This document shows, piece by piece, positions 17,104 through 26,076 of a stretch of DNA of 64,000 bases (positions are counted from its first letter, which is position 1; every line of letters starts with the position of its first letter). A program made the translations under genes and the position numbers. The notes beneath the pieces are model-generated. The model was not told the origin of the DNA, searched no databases, and was given only the letters and a program-made list of their open reading frames with translations. Origin of the DNA: Pseudoalteromonas sp. G4 (GTDB lineage Bacteria; Pseudomonadota; Gammaproteobacteria; Enterobacterales; Alteromonadaceae); contig NZ_JAPEHW010000003.1 of assembly GCF_028875915.1 (NCBI RefSeq), positions 1 through 64,000 on the forward strand, written 5' to 3'.

Positions 17104-17526
17104 ATGCAAAACTACAATAAATGGGTAGCACGAAGCGCCTACTATGATTTAATTATCACGACACCGTTTGCCATTCCTGGTGTTGCCGGCTGGGTAATCA
17201 GTTTGTTTGCCAGTTTGCACCAAACACTTGGCTTGCCGGGGGAGTTTCCCGCTTTTCAAATACAGCATTTACTGTTTGCCCATTTACTGGGTTCAGTTGT
17301 GATTGTGTGGTCGCTGCTTAGAATAAAACATACCAGTCCATTGCTTGGCTTATATGATGGTTTTGCGAGAGTACTTTTCAGTGTGTTTTATATTTATGCA
17401 ATGACCCTTGGCGCAAGCCCGCTTATTTTGCTGTTTTTAATTCCAGAGCTATTTTTTGCAGTCGTGCAAAATGTGGGTTATTACCAATTAAAAAAACATC
17501 ACGTTCGATCACCGAGTATTGCTTAA
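17104..17526 (+). CDS. Small membrane protein, probable MerR target
   Basis: A 140-residue protein with four predicted membrane helices (roughly residues 18-40, 55-75, 83-105, 105-125). I recognise no named family and no metal or substrate motif. GGAG lies about nine bases before the ATG. It is expressed from the MerR-type promoter directly upstream. A detoxification or transport role is the usual context for MerR targets, but the sequence does not prove it. Confidence 0.65.
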   Translation: MQNYNKWVARSAYYDLIITTPFAIPGVAGWVISLFASLHQTLGLPGEFPAFQIQHLLFAHLLGSVVIVWSLLRIKHTSPLLGLYDGFARVLFSVFYIYAMTLGASPLILLFLIPELFFAVVQNVGYYQLKKHHVRSPSIA

Positions 17527-17558
17527 TCAACACATTTATTAATTAAACTTGAGGTTAG

Positions 17559-18527
17559 TTAGAAAAAGTATTTATCAATTTCCGCTGGCGTCATTAAATG
17601 AATATCGTCTGCAGGGGCCGCATTTATCGTGAAAAAGTAAAACTCCGGACCAAGCTCTTTACCTAGTATTTCCCTAAAATAGGTTAACTGTGCACCATGA
17701 GCAGAATGGTTCTTGCCAAGCTCGCCAGCGTCTTTATTACCTTCACAGCACCATGCATGTACGCCGAGTTTTCCACCAGGTTGATACTCTTTAGTAACGC
17801 CTGCCGCATATAAGTCAACACCGCCCGAATAGGCTTCGCCATCGCTGTTCATCACTGTAGTGTATTGAGCTTGGCGAATTAATCTACCGGTGTGCATGTT
17901 AATATCATCATTCACTGAACCATCAACACTGCTAAACACAATGCGATTAACACTCGGGTGATCGAGTAATAATTCTTTAAATTGAATATAGGTTTTGGTG
18001 CCAAGTGTGCCTGAAAGAAAAGCGGAATTATTTTCAACCACCAGCTGACTATTACCACCCGAGAACAAACTGTCGTTTATCACCATTTCAAAGCCATACT
18101 GCCCCGTGGTTTTTTGATCAACAATAACCCCAGAAAGTGTAAATTCTGCGTCTTTTTCCAGCAGCTCAATCCCTTCGCCAACCAGTGCATTTTCATTGTC
18201 GTTGTGTCTTACCACTGCAAGTTCATTTTTCGGTTTTTCGTTCTCAAAATCAAAACCGAGCACAATAATGCCATCATCATAGCGAATGTAAATTACACCT
18301 TCTTCCATATCGAAATCGAGCATCTCAAGCGCAGAACTTTTACCATCAATTTGCACAGCAAGTTTTGCAGCGAGTTCTTTGTAGTCAGCCACATAGGCCG
18401 CAACATCAGCAGGTTTAATTGCATGTACTTCGGTTACTTTGGTATCTACAGAGTTTGAAGATGAAGAGCTGCCACAACCAGATAATAAAATGGCTGCGGC
18501 AATCATTGAGGGTAAAAATAGCTTCAT
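17559..18527 (-). CDS. Lipoprotein with ClpP/crotonase-like domain
   Basis: A 322-residue protein with a lipobox (LLSGCGSS) followed by a Ser-rich linker. The C-terminal half (about residues 190-310) resembles periplasmic ClpP-fold proteins: RIVFSSVDGSVNDDINMHTG corresponds to the oxyanion strand, YSGGVDLYAAG to the Ser-containing turn, and GKLGVHAW to the strand with a conserved His. A catalytic Ser/His pair is possible but unproven. The N-terminal half is not recognised. It is a single gene and the function is unknown. Confidence 0.6.
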   Translation of the reverse strand: MKLFLPSMIAAAILLSGCGSSSSSNSVDTKVTEVHAIKPADVAAYVADYKELAAKLAVQIDGKSSALEMLDFDMEEGVIYIRYDDGIIVLGFDFENEKPKNELAVVRHNDNENALVGEGIELLEKDAEFTLSGVIVDQKTTGQYGFEMVINDSLFSGGNSQLVVENNSAFLSGTLGTKTYIQFKELLLDHPSVNRIVFSSVDGSVNDDINMHTGRLIRQAQYTTVMNSDGEAYSGGVDLYAAGVTKEYQPGGKLGVHAWCCEGNKDAGELGKNHSAHGAQLTYFREILGKELGPEFYFFTINAAPADDIHLMTPAEIDKYFF

Positions 18528-18725
18528 AATGCGTTCCGTTATGCTTAATAAAATTCGCCGGCAAGATTAGCATTTAGGCCTGTAAGATAACGTTTAGCTT
18601 TGTGAGCAACTGTAGTATGTCGCTACATTTTAAGACAGCTTTTAACAAAGAAGTACTTGCGTATTGGCTGTTTAAATAAAAATGGCAGCCCTTGTTTAAT
18701 GTTTAAACAAGGCTCTAAAGTTTGC

Positions 18726-19757
18726 TTATAATTGATTTAAGCCATGTCGATTAATAAATGAAAACACATGACCAAGCACTTGTTGTTGAAGCGCTTTACG
18801 GTCAACGCCTTCACGGTCTTTACATAACAACACACCTTGCGCCTTAAAGTTATGTTCGCACTGGTTAATGTAAATAAAGTGCCCTGCACCTTGTTTAATA
18901 CCAACTAGCTCGGCATTTTTAATATGCTCAGCATAATATTGTGCATGTTGCTTGAACGGCAAAAAATCATTTTCAACTGAGCCAATCACCAAGGTCGGCA
19001 CTTTAACATCCATTAAACTGCTTTCATTTACGGCGTGGCCAAGGGCAGGATCAAGTGAAATTACGGCTTTAATGCGCTTATCCAGCATTTGTGATTGCAC
19101 TTCACTGATTTTGCTTATTTTATCGTTTGTGTATGGCGTTGCTTTTTGCTTGTTATAAGCACAGCTTTTATCGTTTTTAGCCTCAGCTAAAGCGCAATAA
19201 CGCTCTGACTTTCCGGCTTCTAACTTTGCACCCGCAAGCGCCAATGCCGTAAAGCCTCCGGCGGAGTGACCTAACATCAATACATTATTTGTATCGATAT
19301 TTAGATTAAACAACCCTTTATTGGTTAATTGCTCAAGGGCAAAGCTAACTTCTTGTGGGCGCTGCCAAAAACGTGCAAGTACACTTGGGTCAATTGTTTC
19401 TTTGCCGTACACCCAAGATTCGCCATAGTGCGCAACGCCTACCACCAGCCAGCCTTGTGATGCCAAGGCATAACCTAACCAGTTCATTTCAATGGGTGAG
19501 CCAAATGCACCGTGCGAAATTAACGCAATTTTTCGTTTATTTTGCGATTCAACTAAACACACTGTTGCGCCACAGTTAGCATCGCCTGACAAGTACCACA
19601 GCTTCACCTTTACAGGCTGATTAGTTTGCTTATTAAAAAAATCGAGATCGTTCGATTGCAAAGTATTTTGGGCGACTGCATCATTGCCTTGTGCGCTCAT
19701 TGCGTTATTTGTGAAAATTAACACGATAACAAGTAACAAAAATCGGATTGGCTTCAT
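18726..19757 (-). CDS. Secreted alpha/beta hydrolase (dienelactone hydrolase/PAF-AH-like)
   Basis: A 343-residue protein with a signal peptide (about 22 residues). The nucleophile elbow is GHSAGG (about residue 164), after the oxyanion-forming SHGAFGSP (about 78). Candidate Asp is in SLDPALG and the His in GAGHFIY near the C-terminus. Two or three Cys pairs fit an exported, disulfide-bonded enzyme. Substrate (ester or lipid) is unknown. Single gene with its own upstream region. Confidence 0.8.
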   Translation of the reverse strand: MKPIRFLLLVIVLIFTNNAMSAQGNDAVAQNTLQSNDLDFFNKQTNQPVKVKLWYLSGDANCGATVCLVESQNKRKIALISHGAFGSPIEMNWLGYALASQGWLVVGVAHYGESWVYGKETIDPSVLARFWQRPQEVSFALEQLTNKGLFNLNIDTNNVLMLGHSAGGFTALALAGAKLEAGKSERYCALAEAKNDKSCAYNKQKATPYTNDKISKISEVQSQMLDKRIKAVISLDPALGHAVNESSLMDVKVPTLVIGSVENDFLPFKQHAQYYAEHIKNAELVGIKQGAGHFIYINQCEHNFKAQGVLLCKDREGVDRKALQQQVLGHVFSFINRHGLNQL

Positions 19758-19853
19758 TTAAGGTTATTCCATTAAGCTAAGATGATTTTACTTTAACCAA
19801 TGAGGTAGTCGTGTGTCTGTGCAGAAAGTGCGATTTGTGAGTGTAATCTCACT

Positions 19854-20729
19854 TTAAATAGCATCGCTTTCCACCGCAAAATAAAGCTCAGTAATGAGTT
19901 TTTCAGCATCTGTATCTGCTGGGTTGTTTAAATAACGCTGCACAATATGCTGATCTTTCAATCGTATTTGATTAGGCAACACCCAATGAGCATATACCTG
20001 AGATATGGTTTGCCACATTGTATTGTGCGGCCCTTGATGGCTAAAACAAGCGTAGCGCCCACCTTGCAGCGTGTAATGCTCTAATTGCTGCTGTTGAGCT
20101 AACCCTTTTAAAAACCCTGCAAAAAATTGGCTTTGCGTTTGCTCGCCTACCCAAGGGTTATCAATCGCTACACCAATAGGTTGAAGCTCACTAAAATCAA
20201 GCAGTGCGGCAAGTTCGCTCAAGCGTTTATACAGCTGCCCTGCCACCTTTGAAAACGATTGATCATTAAAGCCAACACCGTAAAAACCAAGCACGGTGGT
20301 TTGTGGTAATTCGCGCCATTTTGGTTCAAGTTTAAACGCTTCAGCTAATTTTTTTGGCGGTAAAGTGCCAGCGCGTACATTTAGCGATGATTTACCATTT
20401 AGAATATCAGTTGGGGTGCAAGCAAAATTGTTTTTAAACGCACGGGTAAAGGATGATGGCGAATCATAACCAACACGCATTGCGACTTCTAATATGTTCT
20501 CGTTCCCGCTTTTTAATAAAAACATCGCTTTTTCAAGCTTTTGCCTTTTTATAAACTCGCCGAGCTGAAACCCCGTTGCGGCAAAAAACATGCGATTGAA
20601 ATGATATTTTGAAAAACCAGCATAATCGGCAAGCGCTTCAACATTGATTGCTTCATCACTGTGATCATAAATATATTGTGCCACCTTGCTGATAATCGCG
20701 GCATTAAACTGCGTGGGACTGCTTGCCAT
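19854..20729 (-). CDS. AraC-family regulator with GyrI-like effector domain
   Basis: A 291-residue protein. Residues about 8-105 are an AraC DNA-binding domain (ALADYAGFSKYHFNRMFFAATG and the second helix-turn-helix VAMRVGYDSPSSFTRAFKNNF). Residues about 130-285 are a GyrI-like/SOUL-fold effector domain as in Rob and related drug-responsive regulators, with GVAIDNPWVG and YACFSHQGPHN. The N-terminal placement of the DNA-binding domain is the Rob/GyrI arrangement. It is probably a response regulator for a small lipophilic ligand. No obvious target gene is adjacent. Confidence 0.85.
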   Translation of the reverse strand: MASSPTQFNAAIISKVAQYIYDHSDEAINVEALADYAGFSKYHFNRMFFAATGFQLGEFIKRQKLEKAMFLLKSGNENILEVAMRVGYDSPSSFTRAFKNNFACTPTDILNGKSSLNVRAGTLPPKKLAEAFKLEPKWRELPQTTVLGFYGVGFNDQSFSKVAGQLYKRLSELAALLDFSELQPIGVAIDNPWVGEQTQSQFFAGFLKGLAQQQQLEHYTLQGGRYACFSHQGPHNTMWQTISQVYAHWVLPNQIRLKDQHIVQRYLNNPADTDAEKLITELYFAVESDAI

Positions 20730-20810
20730 ACATTAATAGAATTTTTTTATAATGATATTAGCAAGATAGCGAATGTTAATCAGTGAGTCGAGTGAATTTT
20801 TAAAGGTATA

Positions 20811-20850
20811 AAAAAGGCCTTATTGCTGTTTTTCAATAAGGCCTTTTTTG
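20811..20850. terminator. Strong bidirectional-looking terminator
   Basis: A perfect stem of about 15 bases (AAAAAGGCCTTATTG and its complement) with a short loop; A run on one side and T run on the other. It lies just downstream of the S9 peptidase gene (minus strand), upstream of the AraC regulator. Confidence 0.9.
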
Positions 20851-20889
20851 TAAGTTTGCCTAGCTCAAAATTGAGTAAGGCAAATTAAC

Positions 20890-22791
20890 TTACAGTGTTT
20901 CTTCTAACCACTTAAAGAATTCACGCTGCCATACAATGCCGTTTTGCGGCGTAAGTACCCAGTGATTTTCTTCAGGAAATAGCATAAAGCGGCTCTTTAA
21001 ACCACGTAATTTAGCTGCTTGGAACGCCGCAATACCTTGCTCAAGCGGTACGCGGTAATCTTTTGCACCGTGGATCACAAACATTGGCGCATCCCACTTT
21101 TCAATATGGTTAATTGGATTGAACTGACCATATGCTTTTTTCGTTGCTGCATTGTCTTGCCAATATGCGCCTCCTAGTTCGTTATTTACAAAAAACAGCT
21201 CTTCGGTTGTGCCGTACATGCTGCGTAAATCGAAAATACCACAGTGTGCGATAAAGGTTTTAAAACGACCTTCGTGGTTGCCTGCTAAATAAAACGCAGA
21301 GTAACCACCGTAACTTGCACCCACAGCACCAATACGTGAGTTATCTACGTATGACTCTTTTGCTACATCATCAATTGCTGCAAGGTAATCTTCCATTACC
21401 TGACCGCCCCAATCATTGCTGATATCTTTGTTCCATTGCTCACCGTGACCTGGCATACCACGACGGTTAGGTGCTACCACAATGTAACCCTGTGATGCCA
21501 TTACTTGGAAGTTCCAGCGGAATGAGTAGAACTGAGAAAGCGCAGACTGTGGACCACCTTGTAAATAAAGTAGCGTTGGGTACTTTTTGCTCTTATCAAA
21601 GTTAGGTGGGTAAATTACCCAAGTAACCATGTCTTTACCGTCAGTTGTTTTTACCATGCGCTTTTCAACATTTGGTAAATCAAGCTCAGCGTAAAACGCA
21701 TCGTTTTCTTTGGTAAGTGCAGTAAGCTTTTTGCTACCAAGATCAAAACGGTAAATTTCACGCGCAGCGTTCATGCTGTTACGTGTAACAACAATCTTAT
21801 CTTTTAATACCGCTACAATGCCGTTTACATCATATTGGCCGTTGGTAAGCTGTTTGATTTTAGGCTGTGCTTTGGTTTTGGTGTTTACCGACACTTGGAA
21901 TAACTGCACAGTACCACCCACTGGTGCTACAAAATAAATGGTTTTACCATCAACACTCCATTTGAAGCTATTTACGGTGCCATCCCAATGCGCAGTTAAG
22001 TTATAGTCGCGGTCGTTAACACGTACAATTATGTCTTGTTTATCGGCTTCATTACCCGCTTCGTCCATTTGTAACCATGCTAAGTGGCCTTTTGGTGAAA
22101 ACGCTGGGTACTTATCGTAACCTAGGTTTTTCTCGGTCAGGTTAGTGGTTTTTTTGCTTGCTAGGTTGTAACGATAAATATCGGTATTGGTGCTTTGCAC
22201 ATATTCAGTACCCGTTAACTTTTTGCTCACGTAGTAAATGTTTTCACCTTTTGGACCCCAAGTGTAATCAGACGTGCCACCAAACGGTGCGGTTGGGCTT
22301 TCAAATGGCATGCCCTGCATGATGTCGACTTTTTCTTCGGTTTTTAAGTCTTGATAAAATACGTGCTTAAAGTTGCCGTCTTTCCAAGTATCCCAATGAC
22401 GGTAGTTTAAGTCATCAAATACATAGGCATTTGCTTTGCCAAGTTCTTTATGGCGGTCCGTCGCTAAAATATCTTCTAGTTTCACTTTTTCGTGGAAGAG
22501 CTTTTTGCTGCCATCTGGTGAGATACTTTTATCAATCACCACGCCTTGGTAGGCCTCTAGCAGTTGTGATTCACCGCCTTTAAGCGATACTTGGTACACC
22601 TTGCTGCTGAAATCATTTTTCTCAACGCTTGGTGTTGTTACTTTATAAATAACGTGGGTTTTTTCTTTGTTTAAGCCAAGTGCGCTTACACGCTTTAATT
22701 GCCAAAGTTTTTCTGGTGTCATTACCTCATTGGCGTATGCACCCGCGCTTAGAGCAACCCCCAAGCTTACAGATAAAATAGTTCGCAACAT
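20890..22791 (-). CDS. Exported S9-family prolyl oligopeptidase-like peptidase
   Basis: A 633-residue periplasmic peptidase with a signal peptide (about 20 residues, ending AYA). Residues about 25-370 form a WD/beta-propeller-type domain with repeats such as DKYPAFSPKGHLAWLQ. The C-terminal alpha/beta hydrolase (about 390-633) has the nucleophile in GASYGGYSAF (Ser about 490), Asp in HGAKDYRVP and His in PEENHWV. It likely releases dipeptides or cleaves short peptides (acylaminoacyl-peptidase/DPP-like). Single gene closed by a strong terminator. Confidence 0.9.
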   Translation of the reverse strand: MLRTILSVSLGVALSAGAYANEVMTPEKLWQLKRVSALGLNKEKTHVIYKVTTPSVEKNDFSSKVYQVSLKGGESQLLEAYQGVVIDKSISPDGSKKLFHEKVKLEDILATDRHKELGKANAYVFDDLNYRHWDTWKDGNFKHVFYQDLKTEEKVDIMQGMPFESPTAPFGGTSDYTWGPKGENIYYVSKKLTGTEYVQSTNTDIYRYNLASKKTTNLTEKNLGYDKYPAFSPKGHLAWLQMDEAGNEADKQDIIVRVNDRDYNLTAHWDGTVNSFKWSVDGKTIYFVAPVGGTVQLFQVSVNTKTKAQPKIKQLTNGQYDVNGIVAVLKDKIVVTRNSMNAAREIYRFDLGSKKLTALTKENDAFYAELDLPNVEKRMVKTTDGKDMVTWVIYPPNFDKSKKYPTLLYLQGGPQSALSQFYSFRWNFQVMASQGYIVVAPNRRGMPGHGEQWNKDISNDWGGQVMEDYLAAIDDVAKESYVDNSRIGAVGASYGGYSAFYLAGNHEGRFKTFIAHCGIFDLRSMYGTTEELFFVNNELGGAYWQDNAATKKAYGQFNPINHIEKWDAPMFVIHGAKDYRVPLEQGIAAFQAAKLRGLKSRFMLFPEENHWVLTPQNGIVWQREFFKWLEETL

Positions 22792-22865
22792 CGCGAAGCT
22801 CCTTTAAAGAATAGACTTGCTAAGACTACAGAATTATCCCCATATTTGAAAAGTGCTATGCGATT

Positions 22866-22897
22866 AAAAAAAACAAAAAGCGGGTATAAAACCCGCT
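22866..22897 (-). terminator. Intrinsic terminator downstream of arfA
   Basis: Stem AAGCGGG / CCCGCTT with a seven-base loop. Read on the minus strand it is followed by a long T-rich run. It lies about 90 bases beyond the arfA stop codon and is the second terminator for that transcript. Confidence 0.8.
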
Positions 22898-22966
22898 TAA
22901 ACGTGTGTACTTAAAGTTATATGACTAATTTTCAGACTTTTAGCGCATAAAATAATAACAACAAAG

Positions 22967-23007
22967 AAAAAACCTTATCTTAAAGCTTAGGCTGCCTTAA
23001 GGTAAGG
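22967..23007 (-). terminator. Terminator-like hairpin spanning the end of arfA
   Basis: On the minus strand CCTTACCTTAA pairs with TTAAGATAAGG (one mismatch), followed by six T. The upstream arm lies in the last codons of arfA and the stop codon (22987-22989) lies in the loop region. In E. coli a hairpin at the end of arfA yields mRNA without a stop codon, so that tmRNA can destroy the product; this arrangement looks analogous. Confidence 0.7.
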
Positions 23008-23169
23008 CTCTCGTCCTTTATGTTTGTTGTTACGCTGGTAGCTACCCTTACCTTTTTTCGCCTTTTCAACTTTGCTTTTAAATAACACGCTTGTGACTAA
23101 CGCTTTAATTGCGTTGTCTTTTATCTCACCACGGCCATGATCGTGATGCATTTTTTTAGTTTTACTCAT
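22987..23169 (-). CDS. arfA: Alternative ribosome-rescue factor ArfA
   Basis: A 60-residue basic protein containing the ArfA signature GEIKDNAIKALVTSVLFKSKVEKAKKGKGSY. ArfA enters stalled ribosomes on mRNA lacking a stop codon and recruits RF2, as a back-up to tmRNA. The N-terminal GRGEIKDNA region binds the ribosome; the C-terminal KGKGSYQR region sits in the mRNA channel. Its own expression is normally linked to trans-translation through a hairpin near the end of the gene, and such a hairpin is present here. Single gene. Confidence 0.9.
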   Translation of the reverse strand: MSKTKKMHHDHGRGEIKDNAIKALVTSVLFKSKVEKAKKGKGSYQRNNKHKGREPYLKAA

Positions 23170-23383
23170 CGCTGTCCTCTTGATTGAAAATGAGTCAATT
23201 AATTCGCCGCAATACTAGCGAAAAATATGTAAAGCACAAGTGTTTACATTACTTTTTTTAAATATTTTTATTGCGGTTAAAAAGTGTTTTAACTTGCCAA
23301 CAAATACCCAACACTTACTTACATTTTTCGCAATAATCATCGGTAATAATTACACCTATAGTTACTTTATTTATAGGCTCAAT

Positions 23384-23800
23384 ATGACGTTTTTAACCAA
23401 GACTACAACCCTAGCAGCAGCGCTATTACTAACCGCATGTGCTCACCACCAAAACGTGCGCCCAAGCAGTGACGGCAACCATTACGTTGACTTGTACGGC
23501 GAAACAAAAACAGAAGTTTCAAAACAGGCATTTAAGCAAGCAAAATCGTACTGTAAAGAGTCAAAGTCGAAGCCTTATGTGGTTTCTGAAAAAGTTGATT
23601 ACATTGGCAATATGAGTGAACAAGACTATTTAACTAAACGCAATATCGCTGATGCCGTTGAAGCTGCAGGAACTGCTATGTGGATTTTTGGCCGAAGCCA
23701 TGTAGATGATGCGGGTGCAGCTCTTAGTATTGGTGGCGATATTGCCGGTGATGCCCTCGGTGACCCGTATCAATTGCATTTAGTATTTAATTGCGGTTAA
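23384..23800 (+). CDS. Small lipoprotein, unknown function
   Basis: A protein of about 138 residues with a clear lipobox (LAAALLLTACAHH). The mature part has four regions: a Gly/Asp start, a Lys-rich helix (SKQAFKQAKSYCKESKSKP), an Asn/Asp-rich loop and a Gly/Ala-rich C-terminus with alternating small residues (GAALSIGGDIAGDALGDPYQ). The reading frame stays open upstream to about 23240, but only the ATG at 23384 gives a lipoprotein signal. I recognise no family. It is convergent with the next gene. Confidence 0.7.
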   Translation: MTFLTKTTTLAAALLLTACAHHQNVRPSSDGNHYVDLYGETKTEVSKQAFKQAKSYCKESKSKPYVVSEKVDYIGNMSEQDYLTKRNIADAVEAAGTAMWIFGRSHVDDAGAALSIGGDIAGDALGDPYQLHLVFNCG

Positions 23801-23882
23801 TGCTTGTAAGCGAATTTATTTTCGCAAAGCTCACTTAACAAAATAATGAAAAAGCGAACAATATTTATTTCTACACAACACA

Positions 23883-25316
23883 TTACAACTTAGCAGATTT
23901 AACTTCTTGCACTTCTATGCGGTAGTTGCCTTGTTTATCTTTCATTTTTAGCACGATATCTTCTTTGCCATCTTGGTTAAAATCGGTGCTGTATATATTC
24001 TGAATTGACTTGGGTAGCGGGCGTTCAATGTAAACCGCTTTTCGACTCAGTACGCGTTTTTTATCACCAAGATAAATACTTAACTCATCGTTATCTGTTT
24101 TAACCATTAAGTCTGTTTGGCCATCACCGTTAAAGTCTTTTAAAAATACGCCTTTGCCACTTTCACTGTTTGATTCATTTAGTTTTATAGCAATATCAAA
24201 ATCTTTGCTCGCAGATGCTTTTTTGGCAAATTTATTGCTGCCAGTTCCCTTATAAATCGCCACTTCAGTATCAAGTTCAAACTCTTCGTTATTCATCGCA
24301 GCGCTCGCCATTGAAAGAATATCGGTAAAGCCAATATCAATAGAGGTTAAGGCTAAATCGGCAACGCCATCGCCATTAAAATCACTGATATTTGAGATAG
24401 CACTTGCCCCTTCTAGCGTTAATTTAATATCGGGGCTAGTCGTAAACAATTGCTCATTGTTTGCAGGTTTTGCAAAATAAATACGGTGGATAAATTTTGT
24501 GTCAAAGTCGACTTCACCTTGCGCATTATCTGCTAGGCTCTCTTTAGTATAAATATCCGCAAAACCATCACCATTTAAATCTTCAAATTTAGTAAGTTGC
24601 TGCTTACTTTCGTTGTGCAATACATCAAACGAAGTAAACCTTTTCACGCTGGTGCTTACGCCATCGATTGTTACGGGGAAAAACGTAATTGCAGTTTTAT
24701 CAAAAAACACCAGATCACGTATCGAATCATTATTTAGATCAAGCAATACCGGCAACTTCGGTAGTCGGTTACTTATGGTTAAGTGACCACTATTAAATTT
24801 TGCCGTGGTTTCAGCCTTTAACGGCAGACTTGTAAGCAAGAAGCGCCCATCGTTTTGCTGAATGTAAAGAGATTGGTTTTCAATACCGGTTAAATAAAAG
24901 TCAGTAAGACCATCGTTGTTTACATCAAGGGTAAACGGAAATGATTCAAATTGTTCCACTGAGTTTTGAGTGAATACTGAAGATGCTGTAACAATTAGGT
25001 TTGGCACTTTCTCAGTTACATGAAAAATGCCTTGCTCTGTTAACACAAACGCCTGAGGGCTTTGTTCTGCTGCCAAATATCCCGTTGAATAAACAATTGA
25101 ATTTTCAGGCAATTGCAGCTGCGTAACTTGGTTATCTGTTAAATTAATTTTATGCAGCGTCGTCTTTTTTTCATTACCTGCAACAAATACCGTATTTGCA
25201 GAACTAAATTCAAGCTTGCCATTAGCAAACTCGCCTAAATTAAAAGGCTCGCTGGCACATACAGCACTACTTAAAAAGGCTAAAGGAAGTAACTTTTTCA
25301 TTTTTATCATCTTCAT
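23883..25316 (-). CDS. Secreted FG-GAP/VCBS repeat beta-propeller protein
   Basis: A 477-residue exported protein (signal peptide ending VCASEPF) made of FG-GAP/VCBS repeats. Calcium-binding-like loops of the form D-x-N-x-D-G-x-x-D occur at least six times: DVNNDGLTD, DLNNDSIRD, DLNGDGFAD, DFNGDGVAD, DFNGDGQTD and DFNQDGKED. These give an integrin-alpha-like seven-bladed propeller. No enzyme domain is attached. Binding of surface or extracellular ligands is typical, but the partner is unknown. Nearby Met codons make the start uncertain by a few residues. Confidence 0.85.
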   Translation of the reverse strand: MKMIKMKKLLPLAFLSSAVCASEPFNLGEFANGKLEFSSANTVFVAGNEKKTTLHKINLTDNQVTQLQLPENSIVYSTGYLAAEQSPQAFVLTEQGIFHVTEKVPNLIVTASSVFTQNSVEQFESFPFTLDVNNDGLTDFYLTGIENQSLYIQQNDGRFLLTSLPLKAETTAKFNSGHLTISNRLPKLPVLLDLNNDSIRDLVFFDKTAITFFPVTIDGVSTSVKRFTSFDVLHNESKQQLTKFEDLNGDGFADIYTKESLADNAQGEVDFDTKFIHRIYFAKPANNEQLFTTSPDIKLTLEGASAISNISDFNGDGVADLALTSIDIGFTDILSMASAAMNNEEFELDTEVAIYKGTGSNKFAKKASASKDFDIAIKLNESNSESGKGVFLKDFNGDGQTDLMVKTDNDELSIYLGDKKRVLSRKAVYIERPLPKSIQNIYSTDFNQDGKEDIVLKMKDKQGNYRIEVQEVKSAKL

Positions 25317-25517
25317 GCTTATTCATATCAATTCTATGCAATCTAATACGTTTAAACATTTCACGCCTTTTTAAATGATAAAAGGCGGATTTAAGGGATA
25401 AAAGCACAAAAGAACGGTTTTTATTCACACTTAGGAGCAGACTAAAGTTTATTAATAGTCAGGAATACCAAAGCTTATCAACTTATCACGATAGTTTAAA
25501 AGCGGATTTATAGAGAC

Positions 25518-25835
25518 TTAATCTTTACTCATCTCAGTACTGTCTTTTATGGCTTGGTCTCGCTTGTTGGCTTGATCTTTCGACATAAACGCAATTCCGG
25601 TGGCATATATTCCAAAAAACAAAGTTAAACCACAAATAAGAGCAATATTATCTTTTATGTTTTCGCTAAATGAATAGTTTGAGACCATGATAGCTGAAAG
25701 CACAATATGAATTCGGTTTCGGGTTTTTCCTAGATTATGTTTAATCAAGCCATCACGTAATTTTGGAAAGAAATCGATTAAAAAAGGAATTAGCACAATT
25801 CCAATGGCAAGTACTTCAATTTTTGAAAAGTCCAT
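25518..25835 (-). CDS. Small membrane protein, unknown
   Basis: A 105-residue protein with an N-terminal helix (about 7-25), a basic loop (KHNLGKTRNRIH), a hydrophobic segment at about 44-55 and another helix at about 66-84, then a charged tail rich in Lys, Asp and Ser. No domain recognised. It lies alone between the FG-GAP gene and the divergent YVTN gene, with long AT-rich flanks. Confidence 0.55.
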   Translation of the reverse strand: MDFSKIEVLAIGIVLIPFLIDFFPKLRDGLIKHNLGKTRNRIHIVLSAIMVSNYSFSENIKDNIALICGLTLFFGIYATGIAFMSKDQANKRDQAIKDSTEMSKD

Positions 25836-26076
25836 TTCAAGTTTATCTATTTTTTAAAACAACACAGCGAAACTTATAACAAACTGAATTGATAAGCAAT
25901 TTACCTCTCTACTAAAAGCTAAAAATTCATTATTACAGCTTTATTAAATACGGCACTGGGTACATAACATAAAGCATACACAATACACACTTTAAAGCTT
26001 AAAAACGTTATTTTGCTATTAAGGTGTTTATTATTTAGTCTAACTTCTAACTGAGCAGGAATCACAAAGGTAGGCA

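Noticed and set aside
25364..25387. CGCCTTTT/AAAAGGCG inverted repeat as a terminator
   Set aside because: No T run follows on either strand; it may be an operator, but evidence is too thin.
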